From NCBI GenBank assembly GCA_052180195.1, contig CP197469.1: a stretch of 64,000 nt of DNA, one strand, 5' to 3'. Position 1 is the stretch's first letter, and each line of letters starts with the position of its first letter. The notes under the pieces were generated by a model. That model was not told where the DNA came from. It was given only the letters and a program-made list of their open reading frames with translations, and ran no database searches. Shown piece by piece: positions 43,168 through 52,580 of this stretch. The stretch comes from Gottfriedia sp002574545. Lineage in GTDB: Bacteria; Bacillota; Bacilli; Bacillales; Bacillaceae_G. The translations under genes and the position numbers were made by a program.

Positions 43168-44391
43168 TTGATAACTAAAGAAAAGAATATAAAAAAAATA
43201 AATGGAACAATTACATCACCAAATGGTTTTTACGCAAGTGGCGTTCATGCCGGACTACGTTATAAACGTAAAGATTTAGGATTAATTTATTCCGAGAAGC
43301 CAGCATCAGTTGCGGCAGTTTATACATTAAATTTATTTCCAGCCGCACCAATTGCGGTTACCAAAAAAAGCATTGCATATAGTAATCAGCTTCAAGCAGT
43401 TTTAGTAAATAGTGGTTGTGCAAATGCATGTACAGGTAAAAAAGGAGAAGACGATGCCTATTTAATGAGAGCATGGTGTGCGGAGCACCTTAATCTACCA
43501 GAACATTTAGTCGCAATCGCTTCGACTGGTGTAATCGGTGAATATTTAAAAATGAATCGTTTAAAGAGCGGCATTGACAAGTTAACTCTCGGTAATAAGT
43601 TGGAAGATGGGGAAGATTTTGGGCATGCAATCTTAACGACAGATACAGTTATAAAAACGACTTGTTATGAAGTATTGATTGACGGAAAAATCGTAACGAT
43701 TGCAGGCTCTGCTAAAGGTTCAGGAATGATTCATCCAAATATGGCAACTATGCTTGGTTTTGTGACAACTGATGCAACGATTAGTTCTACTCAGTTACAA
43801 ACTTTATTAAAGGAAGTAACAGATCAAACATTTAACCAAATTACAGTTGATGGAGATACTTCAACAAATGATATGGTTTTAGTGATGGCAAATGGAGCAA
43901 TTGAACATGAGGAATTAACAGAAGCTCATCCAGATTGGGCTAATTTTGTAGCCGCGTTTCAATTAGTTTGTGAAGACTTAGCAAAAAAGATTGCTAGAGA
44001 CGGTGAAGGGGCAACTAAGTTAATTGAAGTAAACGTAAACGGAGCTTCTAGTCAAAAAAATGCAAATCAAATTGCTAAAACAATCGTTGGATCAAATTTA
44101 GTAAAAACAGCTGTATATGGCGAAGACGCTAACTGGGGAAGAATTATTGGTGCCATTGGATATAGCGGGGTCGAAAGTAAATATAATCAAATCGATATTT
44201 CTATTAATGGTGTAACAGTTTTATTTGGTAGTAAACCGGTTGAGTTTAATGAAGAAGAGGCTAAAATTGCTTTGAAAAATGAAATGATTTATATCGATGT
44301 TCATTTACACGATGGAGATGCACTTGGTACTGCATGGGGCTGCGATTTAACTTATGATTATGTGAAAATAAATGCAAGCTATCGCACATAA
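43168..44391 (+). CDS. argJ: Bifunctional glutamate N-acetyltransferase / acetylornithine transferase
   Basis: Transfers acetyl from acetylornithine to glutamate, recycling the acetyl group, and may also use acetyl-CoA. The 407-aa precursor has the self-cleavage site in HPNMATMLGF, with nucleophilic Thr194. VNSGCANACTGKKGEDDA and DTSTNDMVLVMANGA are further motifs, and the stretch WGRIIGAIGYSG completes the active site. TTG start behind AAGGAGAG, 13 bp after argC. Presence of argJ means no separate argE is needed in a cyclic pathway. Confidence 0.95.
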   Translation: MITKEKNIKKINGTITSPNGFYASGVHAGLRYKRKDLGLIYSEKPASVAAVYTLNLFPAAPIAVTKKSIAYSNQLQAVLVNSGCANACTGKKGEDDAYLMRAWCAEHLNLPEHLVAIASTGVIGEYLKMNRLKSGIDKLTLGNKLEDGEDFGHAILTTDTVIKTTCYEVLIDGKIVTIAGSAKGSGMIHPNMATMLGFVTTDATISSTQLQTLLKEVTDQTFNQITVDGDTSTNDMVLVMANGAIEHEELTEAHPDWANFVAAFQLVCEDLAKKIARDGEGATKLIEVNVNGASSQKNANQIAKTIVGSNLVKTAVYGEDANWGRIIGAIGYSGVESKYNQIDISINGVTVLFGSKPVEFNEEEAKIALKNEMIYIDVHLHDGDALGTAWGCDLTYDYVKINASYRT

Positions 44392-44405
44392 GGGGGAATT
44401 AAACA

Positions 44406-45176
44406 GTGGAAACAGTAGTTATTAAACTTGGTGGTAGTTTAATCGATAACTTATCAAATACATTCTTTGAAAATATAAACCAATTAAAAATGAGTGGTAA
44501 AAAAGTCATCATTGTTCATGGTGGGGGACCATTGATCAATAACTTATTATTAAAGTTTTCAATTCCAGTAGAAATGGAAGACGGCATTCGTAAGACTTCA
44601 TCTGAAGTTTTAGAAATTGTAGAGTATGTGCTAAACGGAAAAATCAATAAAGATTTAACGATTATTTGTAATCAATATAATCTTAAAGCAATTGGTCTAT
44701 CAGGCTGTGACAATCTATTACTTGAAGCTTCACTTTTTAATAAGGGCAAATTAGGTTGGGTTGGTGAAATTGAGGATGTAAATACGAATCTATTAAATTT
44801 ACTACTTAACAATGAATATGTACCAGTTATTTCACCTGTTGGAGTAGATAAAATTGGCCAAAAATATAATATTAATGCAGATGAAGCAGCAAAAAGTATT
44901 GCCAAGGCAATGAATGCTGAATTACTCTTATTTATCACAAATACAAAAGGTGTTTTAGATGTAGAACAAAAATTAATTGAAAAGATTACGCCTACTGAGG
45001 TAAATAAATTAATCGATGAAAGAACAATTTATGGTGGAATGATTCCGAAAGTTACTAGTGCCTTAAATGCATTAAATGTAGTAAATTCAGTTGCTATTGT
45101 AGGTGAGAGTTTCTTAAATGAAAATGGGACGATCGACGGTACAGTATTTACAAAAGGAGTTGTGTTAAGTGAGTAA
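44406..45176 (+). CDS. argB: Acetylglutamate kinase
   Basis: Phosphorylates N-acetylglutamate. The 256-aa amino acid kinase has VIKLGGSLID at the start, IIVHGGGPLIN, the AIGLSGCDN substrate loop, INADEAAKSIAKAM and the C-terminal GGMIPKV ATP motif. The N-terminal helix of arginine-inhibited hexameric kinases is absent, so direct feedback by arginine is not expected. GTG start follows GGGGGAATT. It overlaps argD by 8 bp. Confidence 0.95.
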   Translation: METVVIKLGGSLIDNLSNTFFENINQLKMSGKKVIIVHGGGPLINNLLLKFSIPVEMEDGIRKTSSEVLEIVEYVLNGKINKDLTIICNQYNLKAIGLSGCDNLLLEASLFNKGKLGWVGEIEDVNTNLLNLLLNNEYVPVISPVGVDKIGQKYNINADEAAKSIAKAMNAELLLFITNTKGVLDVEQKLIEKITPTEVNKLIDERTIYGGMIPKVTSALNALNVVNSVAIVGESFLNENGTIDGTVFTKGVVLSE

Positions 45177-46332
45177 TTTATTTCCAACTTATAATAAAAA
45201 ATTAATTAATTTTCAAACTGGTAAAGGTACTTACCTATATGATGACGAAAATAACAAGTACCTAGATTTTTTAAGTGGAATTGCTGTTTGTAATTTAGGT
45301 CATTGTCATCCAAAAGTTGTAAATGCATTAAAAGAACAAGTTGAATCGATTTGGCACGTATCAAATTTATTTACAATTAAAAAACAAGAAGACCTAGCGA
45401 AAGCATTAGTAAAAAGCTTTAAGGATGGATTAGTATTTTTCTGTAATAGTGGTACAGAAGCAAATGAGGCAGCTATAAAATTAGCAAGAAAACATTCAGG
45501 AAAATCTCATATAATCAGTTTTAAACAAAGTTTTCATGGCCGTACCTTTGGATCAATGGCTGCTACAGGTCAGTCAAAGATTCATGAAGGATATGGCGAA
45601 ATGTTAAGTGGTTTTACATATGTACCTTATAATGATTTAAATGCATTACAAAATGAAATCAATGAAAATACTGGAGCAATTATTTTGGAAGTCATCCAAG
45701 GTGAAGGTGGTGTAATAGTTGGTACTAATGATTTTTTTGAAGGGGTTCAAGCTCTTTGTAAAGAACATGAATTATTACTCATTGTTGATGAAGTACAAAC
45801 CGGAGTGGGCAGAACAGGAACAATGTTTGCCTATGAACAAACTCCACTAGATCCAGATATTATTACGCTAGCAAAAGGACTAGGGAATGGTTTTCCAGTT
45901 GGGGCAATGCTTGGTAAGAACAATTTAGCAAAAACATTCTCCTTAGGTGCGCATGGTTCAACATTTGGTGGAAATTATTTAGCAATGGCGGCTGCTTTCG
46001 AAACAATCAATCTAATTAATGATTTGCCATTTTTAAATAGTGTAAAAGAGAAAGGTCAGTATTTAGTTGATAAATTAGCTGATATAAAAGATGAGTTTCC
46101 ACAAATAATAGAAATACGCGGTAAAGGATTAATGATTGGTGTCGAGCTAAATCAATCTGTGGATCAACTAGTAGAGCAATTGCTAAAGAATGGTTTAATC
46201 GTTGGAACTGCAGGCCCTAATGTATTAAGATTATTACCGCCGATCAACTTATCATACGGAGAAATAGACGAAGCAATCCAAATTATGAAACAAGTACTTT
46301 CTTCTTATTTTTTAGATACTCAAGTAAAATGA
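45169..46332 (+). CDS. argD: Acetylornithine aminotransferase
   Basis: PLP-dependent formation of acetylornithine. The 387-aa class III aminotransferase has FFCNSGTEANEAAIKLARKHSGK, SFHGRTFGSMAATGQ, the PLP Asp in LLIVDEVQTGVGRTG and the Schiff-base lysine in TLAKGLGNGFPVGAM. GTG start inside the end of argB. It closes the operon; argF and carbamoyl-phosphate genes are not in the window, so ornithine onward must be encoded elsewhere. Confidence 0.95.
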   Translation: MSNLFPTYNKKLINFQTGKGTYLYDDENNKYLDFLSGIAVCNLGHCHPKVVNALKEQVESIWHVSNLFTIKKQEDLAKALVKSFKDGLVFFCNSGTEANEAAIKLARKHSGKSHIISFKQSFHGRTFGSMAATGQSKIHEGYGEMLSGFTYVPYNDLNALQNEINENTGAIILEVIQGEGGVIVGTNDFFEGVQALCKEHELLLIVDEVQTGVGRTGTMFAYEQTPLDPDIITLAKGLGNGFPVGAMLGKNNLAKTFSLGAHGSTFGGNYLAMAAAFETINLINDLPFLNSVKEKGQYLVDKLADIKDEFPQIIEIRGKGLMIGVELNQSVDQLVEQLLKNGLIVGTAGPNVLRLLPPINLSYGEIDEAIQIMKQVLSSYFLDTQVK

Positions 46333-46353
46333 TGAATAGTATTTTTTGACTAG

Positions 46354-46390
46354 AGGGCATTCATGGGACCTATACCATGATGCCTTTTTA
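46354..46390 (+). terminator. Terminator of the arg operon
   Basis: A stem of about 11 bp with one bulge (46356-46366 with 46375-46384) followed by five T. Confidence 0.75.
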
Positions 46391-46491
46391 TTATTTAGGT
46401 CTTTCTCCTTGATTTGTAAAAATAGATTGAAAGTTAAATTAATTTTTTAGATAATGGAATAATCACTTTTTAATGGGGGAGGAGCTAGACC

Positions 46492-46959
46492 ATGTATCAT
46501 ATTCGTGTAAGAGCATGTGCATTAATTATTGAAAATGATTCAGTTTTATTAATTCAATTCACAGATGAGGACGGAATTCATTATAATTTACCAGCTGGTG
46601 GTACCGAGCCAGGTGAGACCATTATTGAGGCTGTAAAAAGAGAAGCATTAGAAGAAGCAGGTGTAGAAGTTGAAGTTGGGGAATTAGTATTTGTTTCAGA
46701 AAATGCACCTCATTTGACTGGTCATAAAATACATGGATTAAGTTTAATGTTTCGCTGTCATATTAAAGAAAACTCATTTCCTAAAATGCCACCAAATCCA
46801 GATCCAAATCAAACTGGCGTAAAGTGGGTACCAATTAAAGAATTAGATAATACCATCCTATATCCAAATATTAAAGACCAAATTATACAATATGCAAAAG
46901 GTAAATATCAAAATAATCGATTAATTGAAGAGTACAAACTAAAAGAACAATTCATTTAA
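46492..46959 (+). CDS. Nudix hydrolase
   Basis: A 155-aa Nudix-fold pyrophosphohydrolase. The Nudix box is complete: GGTEPGETIIEAVKREALEEAG near residues 39-60, with the REALEEAG metal-binding glutamates. An extra helix-rich C-terminus follows. ATG follows GGGGGAGGAG. Substrate unknown (nucleotide sugar or damaged nucleotide are family options). It precedes the APH-type kinase gene by 90 bp. Confidence 0.9.
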   Translation: MYHIRVRACALIIENDSVLLIQFTDEDGIHYNLPAGGTEPGETIIEAVKREALEEAGVEVEVGELVFVSENAPHLTGHKIHGLSLMFRCHIKENSFPKMPPNPDPNQTGVKWVPIKELDNTILYPNIKDQIIQYAKGKYQNNRLIEEYKLKEQFI

Positions 46960-47049
46960 TGATTCTTTTCAACTTTCCGAAAAACAAGTGTACTTCAGTT
47001 CCAATCTACATTTTTAAGCAATTATTAATCATAAGAAAAGGATGATTAA

Positions 47050-47961
47050 ATGATAACCCTTCCAGATCAGTTTATAAAGACGATTAAAGATATCCATAAA
47101 GAAAAAGGAGAAAAGTGGCTCAGAAATTTTAATGACTTGTGCAATCGATGTGAAATTCGATGGAATATGAAAATATTATCCCCATTTGAATTATCATATA
47201 ATTTCGTTGCGCCAATTTTAATTGATGGCGAAAAAAAGGCTGTTATTAAACTAGCAGTCCCTAATGAGGAATTTACTAGTGAGGTTGAAGCTTTAAGAGA
47301 GTTTAAAGATAAAGATTTTGTTAAAGTTATTGATGCCGATCTTGATGAAGGAATCCTAATTTTAGAACAATTAGTACCTGGTGTAACGCTTGCTACGATT
47401 GAAAATGAACAAGAGGCAATGAAGATAGCCGTAAAAGTAATGAAAAATTTATGGAAAGTTGCACCTAAATCCACTAAAATACCTTCCATATTAAGTAGAG
47501 AAAAAAGCTTTAGTCGAATTGTTGAAAAATTTCCAAATAGCTTAGGCCCTATAACGAAAGAAATACTATTAGATGCATTTTCTATTTTTAAGGAAATGAA
47601 TCGTACACAATCAACAAAATACTTATTACACGGGGACTTACATCATTATAATGTATTAAATGCTAGAGAAAACTTTTGGAAAGTGATTGACCCAAAAGGA
47701 TTAATTGGCGAAAGGGAATATGACATTATCCAATTTCTTTTGAACAAATTAGAGGGGAAAGATATTTCAACAACTTTAGAAAATCGAATTGAACTACTAG
47801 TAAAAGAATTGCATTTAAATAAAGAAAGAGTACTACTATGGGGTTATTCCCATGCTGTATTAGCAACATGTTGGAGTTTAGAAGATGAAGGTACTTATAA
47901 TGAATACTTTTTTCAGGCTATAAATGTTTTTAAGGAATTACATACAAGGTTAGATGATTAG
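47050..47961 (+). CDS. APH(6)/hydroxyurea-type kinase family protein
   Basis: A 303-aa small-molecule kinase of the streptomycin 6-kinase (APH_6_hur) type. FELSYNFVAPILIDGEKKAVIKLAVPNEEFTSEVEALREF contains the ATP lysine and Glu; LLHGDLHHYNVLNA is the Brenner-type catalytic loop with Asp and Asn; VIDPKGLIGEREYDI is the DxD/G metal motif. Known members inactivate streptomycin, but chromosomal ones often have unknown substrates. Resistance is therefore only a possibility. ATG follows AAAGGATG. An IS21-family element begins 29 bp after its stop codon. Confidence 0.8.
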   Translation: MITLPDQFIKTIKDIHKEKGEKWLRNFNDLCNRCEIRWNMKILSPFELSYNFVAPILIDGEKKAVIKLAVPNEEFTSEVEALREFKDKDFVKVIDADLDEGILILEQLVPGVTLATIENEQEAMKIAVKVMKNLWKVAPKSTKIPSILSREKSFSRIVEKFPNSLGPITKEILLDAFSIFKEMNRTQSTKYLLHGDLHHYNVLNARENFWKVIDPKGLIGEREYDIIQFLLNKLEGKDISTTLENRIELLVKELHLNKERVLLWGYSHAVLATCWSLEDEGTYNEYFFQAINVFKELHTRLDD

Positions 47962-48060
47962 ACTTTATTTACAAATGCTAATTTAAATATGTACAAGATT
48001 GATTAAATAAAGATGTACAGTTTCGACTCTCTTCTACATACTAATCCTGGGGGGATTAGT

Positions 48061-49350
48061 ATGTACATATCACTAAATATTCAAACCAATTATGAGATTA
48101 AGAGTCTTTTAGACTTACCAAAATTAAAGTTACTTATGGGGAGTTTGAAAATGAGAATTAACAAGAGTCAGCTAGCGAAGGAATTAAATGTAGATCGGCG
48201 AACAATTGATAAATATTTAAATGGTTTTACTCCAAAAAAAACAAAAAACAAGTCTTCAAAAATTGATGATTACTATGAAGTAATTTCACTTTTATTATCA
48301 AAAGATTCAAAACAAGTTTTTTATTACAAACGAGTGCTTTGGCAATATTTAAAAGAAAACCATAACTTGAACTGTGCTGCTTCTTCTTTTCGTAGATACA
48401 TTCAAAGTAAACCTGAGTTTCAAGCCTATTTTAAAGAAGGAAAGAGAACAAATCCAACACAATCAAGTATCAGGTTTGAGACTCCACCTGGAGAACAAGC
48501 TCAACTAGATTGGAAAGAGGACATTCGTTATGAAACGAAAGATGGCGAAATTGTACATATAAACGTGGCGGTGTTATTACTTTCTTACTCAAGATTTCGT
48601 GCCTTTTATCTGTCTATCTCTAAATCACAAAGTGTTTTATTTTCGTTTTTGACGGAAGCATTTGAATCGTTTGGGGGTGTTCCAAAGAGAATTGTGACGG
48701 ATAATATGAAAACTGTCATGGATGAAGCTAGAACGAATCATTTTAAGGGAGTTGTGAATAAACGTTTCGCTCAATTTGCGGATGACTTTGGATTTAAAAT
48801 ACATCCTTGTATCGCTGGAAGACCTAGGACAAAAGGGAAAGTTGAATCACCTATGAAGTATTTAGATGAGATTCATGCCTATCAAGGGAAGTTTAGCCTT
48901 GAAGAGCTCCATAAGTTTGTCCAACACCTTTGTGAGAGAATTAATCATAGTTTTCACCAAGGTACTGGGAAAATACCGATTTTTGCCTTAAAACAAGAAA
49001 AGAATCTCCTACTGCCCCTACCACGGCAACAAATAAGAGATTCTTACAAAATCAAACATACGCTAGTGAAAGTAAATTCATCCAACATGGTGTCTTATAA
49101 GTCCAACCAATATTCAGTACCAGCTAAATATAGAGGAAAGACTGTCGGACTGCAAGCATATGATGATCAGCTATTCATTTATTATAACACAGAGCTAATT
49201 GTTCAACACAAAATTAGTCAGTTAAAAATCAATTACAAGGATCAGCATTACAAAGAAGAGCTAAGTAAATCGGTTCCTTACTATCCTGATATTGATCAAT
49301 TAGCTAAGAAAAATTTACAGGCAATTGGAGATGTGTATAAAAATGAATAA
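48061..49350 (+). CDS. istA: IS21 transposase IstA
   Basis: A 429-aa DDE transposase. The N-terminal helix-turn-helix is MRINKSQLAKELNVDRRTIDKYL; the rve catalytic core has LDWKED (first Asp), IVTDNMKT (second Asp) and RTKGKVESPMKYL (Glu). The C-terminal Mu-transposase-like beta barrel holds YSVPAKYRGK. ATG at 48061 follows a run of six G at 48049-48054. It overlaps istB by 8 bp. Confidence 0.94.
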   Translation: MYISLNIQTNYEIKSLLDLPKLKLLMGSLKMRINKSQLAKELNVDRRTIDKYLNGFTPKKTKNKSSKIDDYYEVISLLLSKDSKQVFYYKRVLWQYLKENHNLNCAASSFRRYIQSKPEFQAYFKEGKRTNPTQSSIRFETPPGEQAQLDWKEDIRYETKDGEIVHINVAVLLLSYSRFRAFYLSISKSQSVLFSFLTEAFESFGGVPKRIVTDNMKTVMDEARTNHFKGVVNKRFAQFADDFGFKIHPCIAGRPRTKGKVESPMKYLDEIHAYQGKFSLEELHKFVQHLCERINHSFHQGTGKIPIFALKQEKNLLLPLPRQQIRDSYKIKHTLVKVNSSNMVSYKSNQYSVPAKYRGKTVGLQAYDDQLFIYYNTELIVQHKISQLKINYKDQHYKEELSKSVPYYPDIDQLAKKNLQAIGDVYKNE

Positions 49351-50095
49351 TTCTTACCAGCAGTTAATACAAAATCTAGAGTATTTAAAATTAAAACAGA
49401 TGATTCACCATTTAAGTGAAACCATTGATTTTAGTGTAGGTAATCAATTATCCTTCGTGGAAACATTGGTTAAACTCACGAACTATGAAATTGATGTAAG
49501 AGAGAAAAACATGATTCATTCGATGGTTAAAGTGGGGGCATTCCCCCACTTTAAAGAAGTCAATGACTTTGATTTTGAATTCCAACCATCAATTAATAAG
49601 CAGCAAATCATTGACTTTCTAACCTTACGTTTTATTGAAGAAAAAGAAAATATTGTATTTTTAGGACCTAGTGGTGTAGGAAAAACACATTTAGCTACTG
49701 CGATTGGAATCGCAGCAGCTAAAAAAAGAACAAGTACGTACTTTATAAAATGTCATGAATTACTTCAACAATTAAAAAGAGCTAGGATTGAAAATCGATT
49801 AGAAGCACGATTAAAACATTACACAAAATATAAACTACTCATTATTGATGAAATTGGCTATTTACCAATCGATGCAGAAGATGCGAAGCTGTTCTTCCAA
49901 TTAATAGACTTACGATATGAAAATCGAAGTACAATCCTAACAACGAATATTAATTTCAAGTCATGGGATGAAATCTTTCAAGATACCAAACTAGCCAATG
50001 CCATTTTAGATCGAGTTCTACATCACGCAACAGTCGTAACAATTGTTGGGGAATCATACAGAATTAAGCAACATATTTCAAAGGAAAATGAGTGA
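49343..50095 (+). CDS. istB: IS21 ATPase IstB
   Basis: A 250-aa AAA+ helper ATPase, DnaA/DnaC-like, that assembles on target DNA and activates IstA. Walker A is GPSGVGKTHLA, Walker B LLIIDEIGYLP, sensor 1 TILTTNINF. ATG at 49343 follows GGAGATG and overlaps istA in the usual IS21 manner; an upstream in-frame start is unlikely. Confidence 0.94.
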   Translation: MNNSYQQLIQNLEYLKLKQMIHHLSETIDFSVGNQLSFVETLVKLTNYEIDVREKNMIHSMVKVGAFPHFKEVNDFDFEFQPSINKQQIIDFLTLRFIEEKENIVFLGPSGVGKTHLATAIGIAAAKKRTSTYFIKCHELLQQLKRARIENRLEARLKHYTKYKLLIIDEIGYLPIDAEDAKLFFQLIDLRYENRSTILTTNINFKSWDEIFQDTKLANAILDRVLHHATVVTIVGESYRIKQHISKENE

Positions 50096-50190
50096 TTTTG
50101 TACATATTTAAATAATCAAAAATGTACATGTTTAAGTTGACATTTATATTTATTTAAGATTTCAAATTAGCGTAAGTGTGTAAGGGGGTA

Positions 50191-50220
50191 CTAAAGGCTG
50201 TCTATGTAGATGGCCTTTAG
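50191..50220. other. Hairpin between IS21 and the kinase gene
   Basis: An 8-bp perfect stem (50191-50198 with 50213-50220) with an inner TCTA/TAGA pair. It lacks a T-run on either strand, so it is not a clear terminator. It could be a terminator remnant of the APH gene moved away by the IS21 insertion. Confidence 0.35.
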
Positions 50221-50277
50221 TAGAATTAATGATTAATTTAGTTGGAAGTAGAACTTATTGAGTTAAGACAGTATTTA

Positions 50278-50940
50278 TTAAATAGATACTATATGCGGAT
50301 TATTTACATCATTATTATTAATGATTAGATCAGCATTAAGTTGAGGGTAATGTTGCTCTAAATAAAGTTTTGAAGCTGCATGATATCTTTTAATAAACAT
50401 TTCTTCGGCTTTTTCATAGCTTCCGAATGCTCGTTCTTCACGGATTGCTCCTCGTTTTCTTGCAATATCAAACTTGGTATGTACGAATATTTTAAAATCG
50501 TACATATTACATAATTCTCTTTTAAATAAAAAGGTTCCATCTATAATAAAAATCATATCTTTGGTTGCAACTTTTAAATCTGAATGAACATACTCATCCT
50601 TGAGTAAGTCGAAGGAAGCTGTTTGATATTGAAGGTTGCCATTTGGTCCTAATGGTATTAAAAGTTTTTGCTTAAAAGCCTCGTAATCATGGGCATCCTC
50701 ATAATAACCAATAGCAGATTCCTTCCCCAGCTTGTAACGAATCTCTCTCGGGTTATGAAAATGATCTATACTAGATCTAATGACGTTCTTTTTCCTACGT
50801 CTAAGTTCCCAAGCAATTTCATTAGCAATCGTTGTTTTACCAGATGCTGTTATTCCGCTAACACCCACTCGAACTGGATGATCTATTTTTAAGCACAAGA
50901 TTTTATTTACCAAATCGGAAACTAATTTGTTCCTTAACAT
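50278..50940 (-). CDS. Uridine-kinase-like P-loop kinase
   Basis: A 220-aa P-loop protein: VGVSGITASGKTTIANEIA is the Walker A region, SIDHFHNPREIRYKLGKESAIGYYEDAHDYEAF matches the uridine kinase/phosphoribulokinase substrate region, and FIIDGTFLFKREL is the Walker B and lid entry. Uridine or cytidine phosphorylation is the family role, but this subgroup is distinct from the main Udk and its substrate is not certain. ATG follows AAAGGAGGATT on the minus strand. It lies 25 bp downstream of the 58-aa membrane protein gene, probably co-transcribed. Confidence 0.82.
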   Translation of the reverse strand: MLRNKLVSDLVNKILCLKIDHPVRVGVSGITASGKTTIANEIAWELRRRKKNVIRSSIDHFHNPREIRYKLGKESAIGYYEDAHDYEAFKQKLLIPLGPNGNLQYQTASFDLLKDEYVHSDLKVATKDMIFIIDGTFLFKRELCNMYDFKIFVHTKFDIARKRGAIREERAFGSYEKAEEMFIKRYHAASKLYLEQHYPQLNADLIINNNDVNNPHIVSI

Positions 50941-50965
50941 AAATCCTCCTTTTTATCGAAATTTT

Positions 50966-51142
50966 TTAATATGGCCCATTAATATTATTCGGATTAGTAG
51001 GATTAGTTGAATCCCTCCCAATTTCTTCATTAAATGTTTGATTATCACTTTTATTTGGGGTGCCCGATCCAAACTTCTTTTCCATGAAAAAACCAAATGC
51101 AATTAGGATAATAACAAATCCTAAAATGACATATCCAAACAT
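50966..51142 (-). CDS. 58-aa single-pass membrane protein
   Basis: A small gene too short for routine calling. On the minus strand a perfect AAAGGAGG lies about 9 nt before ATG at 51142. The product has one hydrophobic helix (VILGFVIILIAFGFF, residues 5-19), then KK and a polar Asn/Thr/Pro-rich tail ending NINGPY, an N-in or N-out tail anchor. No family recognised. It is followed by the uridine-kinase-like gene after 25 bp. Confidence 0.72.
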   Translation of the reverse strand: MFGYVILGFVIILIAFGFFMEKKFGSGTPNKSDNQTFNEEIGRDSTNPTNPNNINGPY

Positions 51143-51273
51143 CGAAGTATACCTCCTTTCCCCAATTTTAAAGAAAGATCAAAAGTACGTTTTAGTCCGA
51201 TCTTTTAAAGATATTCCATTTTTTACCACAAAATTCCTTTTCCTTATTTAGCTAAAAATCCAAATTATAATAA

Positions 51274-51327
51274 AAAGAAAAAGAACCTAGATTGAATTAT
51301 TATTTTCAAAATAGGTTCTTTTTCTTT
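51274..51327. terminator. Terminator of the M50 protease gene (bidirectional)
   Basis: A perfect 16-bp stem (51274-51289 with 51312-51327) overlapping the minus-strand stop codon by two bases, T-rich on the minus-strand exit. Confidence 0.82.
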
Positions 51328-52405
51328 ATCTACCTAAAACATGTTCAATTAAACCATAACTCCAAAAACCAAGTAACACTAAACTACTCGCTAAAATGAT
51401 ATAGGCAATAAAAATTTGCCATTTTTTACGATTACTAGAAACATAGTAAGTTTCTAACGTTTCTTGTTGTTTCATTAATGGAGCAATCCTTCTTTGCTTA
51501 ATTTCTTGAATCTTTTCATCAATATAAGTTCTCCAGTCTAAGTCAGGTTCATGAAAACGCGCTCGAATAGAACGAATTAGGTAGTTTAGTTCAAGTCGTT
51601 CCTTATGAATTTCTAATTCTAATTTCTTATTATCCTCAAAAAATGGGAAAAAGAAGCGTTTTTCAATCGTACGATCAGAATAGACATTAAAAATACCAAA
51701 CTGAAATTGTTTAATTGTATGTTCGTAAAGTTTTATTTTTTCTTTTATAACCTTTAACTGATAAGCTTCTCGAATTCGTTTAATGAATGTTGTAATACCT
51801 AAAATAATAATATAAAATGCGATAAAACTAGGTTGATAAATTAAATACACTAGCATCATCATAATTCCGATAAACCAAAAAATCGGAGGTAATACACTTA
51901 AAATTCTTCCTCCATCTAGAGGTGAAATAGGTACTAAATTAAACAAGTTAAGTATACATCCTAAAGCAATTACTAATCCGAAAAATTCATTATGTGTGTA
52001 ATGATAAAGAGGAATTGCTGGTAGAACAGAGATTAAACCTGATAGCGGACCACCAAACGCTACATAAGATTCAGTCACAGCATCTTTTGGCATTTCTTTA
52101 AGTGAAATAACTGCCCCGACAAATGGAATAAAAAATGCTGGTGAAGTTGGTAGCCCTTTTTGTTTCGCAGCAATTAAATGTCCACTTTCATGACAAATTA
52201 ATAAGTAAACAAGTGCGAAAGCAAAATACCATCCAAATGTAAATCCGTATACAAATAAATACAAGATCATGCTTAAAAAAGATAAAAATTTCGCAGCTTT
52301 TAATAGCGGTAAAAGTAGCTTAAATTTAGTACCTATTAGTGCGATTACAATACCAATTCTTGTTAACGATTTTTTCGTTTTATTATTAATCACTGGTTGT
52401 GCCAT
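51326..52405 (-). CDS. Site-2-protease-type metalloprotease (M50 family)
   Basis: A 359-aa membrane metalloprotease. The zinc motif HESGH (His72, Glu73, His76) lies in the second membrane segment, and the third ligand is in PISPLDGGRI in a later one. About five or six membrane helices in residues 30-220 are followed by a soluble, charged helical region and a C-terminal helix near 335-355. Members cleave membrane-embedded substrates or regulate stress; the substrate here is unknown. ATG follows GAAGGTGAAA. It is monocistronic with its own terminator. Confidence 0.88.
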   Translation of the reverse strand: MAQPVINNKTKKSLTRIGIVIALIGTKFKLLLPLLKAAKFLSFLSMILYLFVYGFTFGWYFAFALVYLLICHESGHLIAAKQKGLPTSPAFFIPFVGAVISLKEMPKDAVTESYVAFGGPLSGLISVLPAIPLYHYTHNEFFGLVIALGCILNLFNLVPISPLDGGRILSVLPPIFWFIGIMMMLVYLIYQPSFIAFYIIILGITTFIKRIREAYQLKVIKEKIKLYEHTIKQFQFGIFNVYSDRTIEKRFFFPFFEDNKKLELEIHKERLELNYLIRSIRARFHEPDLDWRTYIDEKIQEIKQRRIAPLMKQQETLETYYVSSNRKKWQIFIAYIILASSLVLLGFWSYGLIEHVLGR

Positions 52406-52550
52406 TCATTTCACCTTCTCGCTAATTATGTTATGATTATGTAGTATAAAAATTATATCATTAAAGATTATTTGTTTGATAGAACAATAAAGAAATAGGG
52501 ACTAAAGTCTCTCTTTTATTAAGATAGAGAAAGAATATAAGGATAAAATT

Positions 52551-52580
52551 AAAAGTTAGAAAGTTATCTTTCTAGCTTTT
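52551..52580 (+). other. Hairpin in the leader of the acyl-CoA ligase gene
   Basis: A 13-bp stem with one G-T pair (52551-52563 with 52568-52580), TTAT loop, ending in four T, 50 bp before the ligase start. No plus-strand gene precedes it closely, so it may act as an attenuator or 5' stabiliser, or be a relic terminator. Confidence 0.4.

Larger units (their letters stand above)
47990..50128 (+). mobile_element. IS21-family insertion sequence, apparently complete
   Basis: istA and istB lie between terminal repeats typical of IS21. At the left, TGTACA at 47990-47995 and again at 48014-48019, 18 bp apart. At the right, TGTACA at 50099-50104 and 50123-50128, again 18 bp apart, in inverted orientation, with the same GATT-core spacer sequence. 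Ends follow the TG...CA rule. I found no exact direct target repeat. Both genes are intact. Confidence 0.88.

Noticed and set aside
47975..50140. Target-site duplication for the IS21-family element
   Set aside because: Flanks share a TTTAA core but not adjacent to the ends; not convincing.
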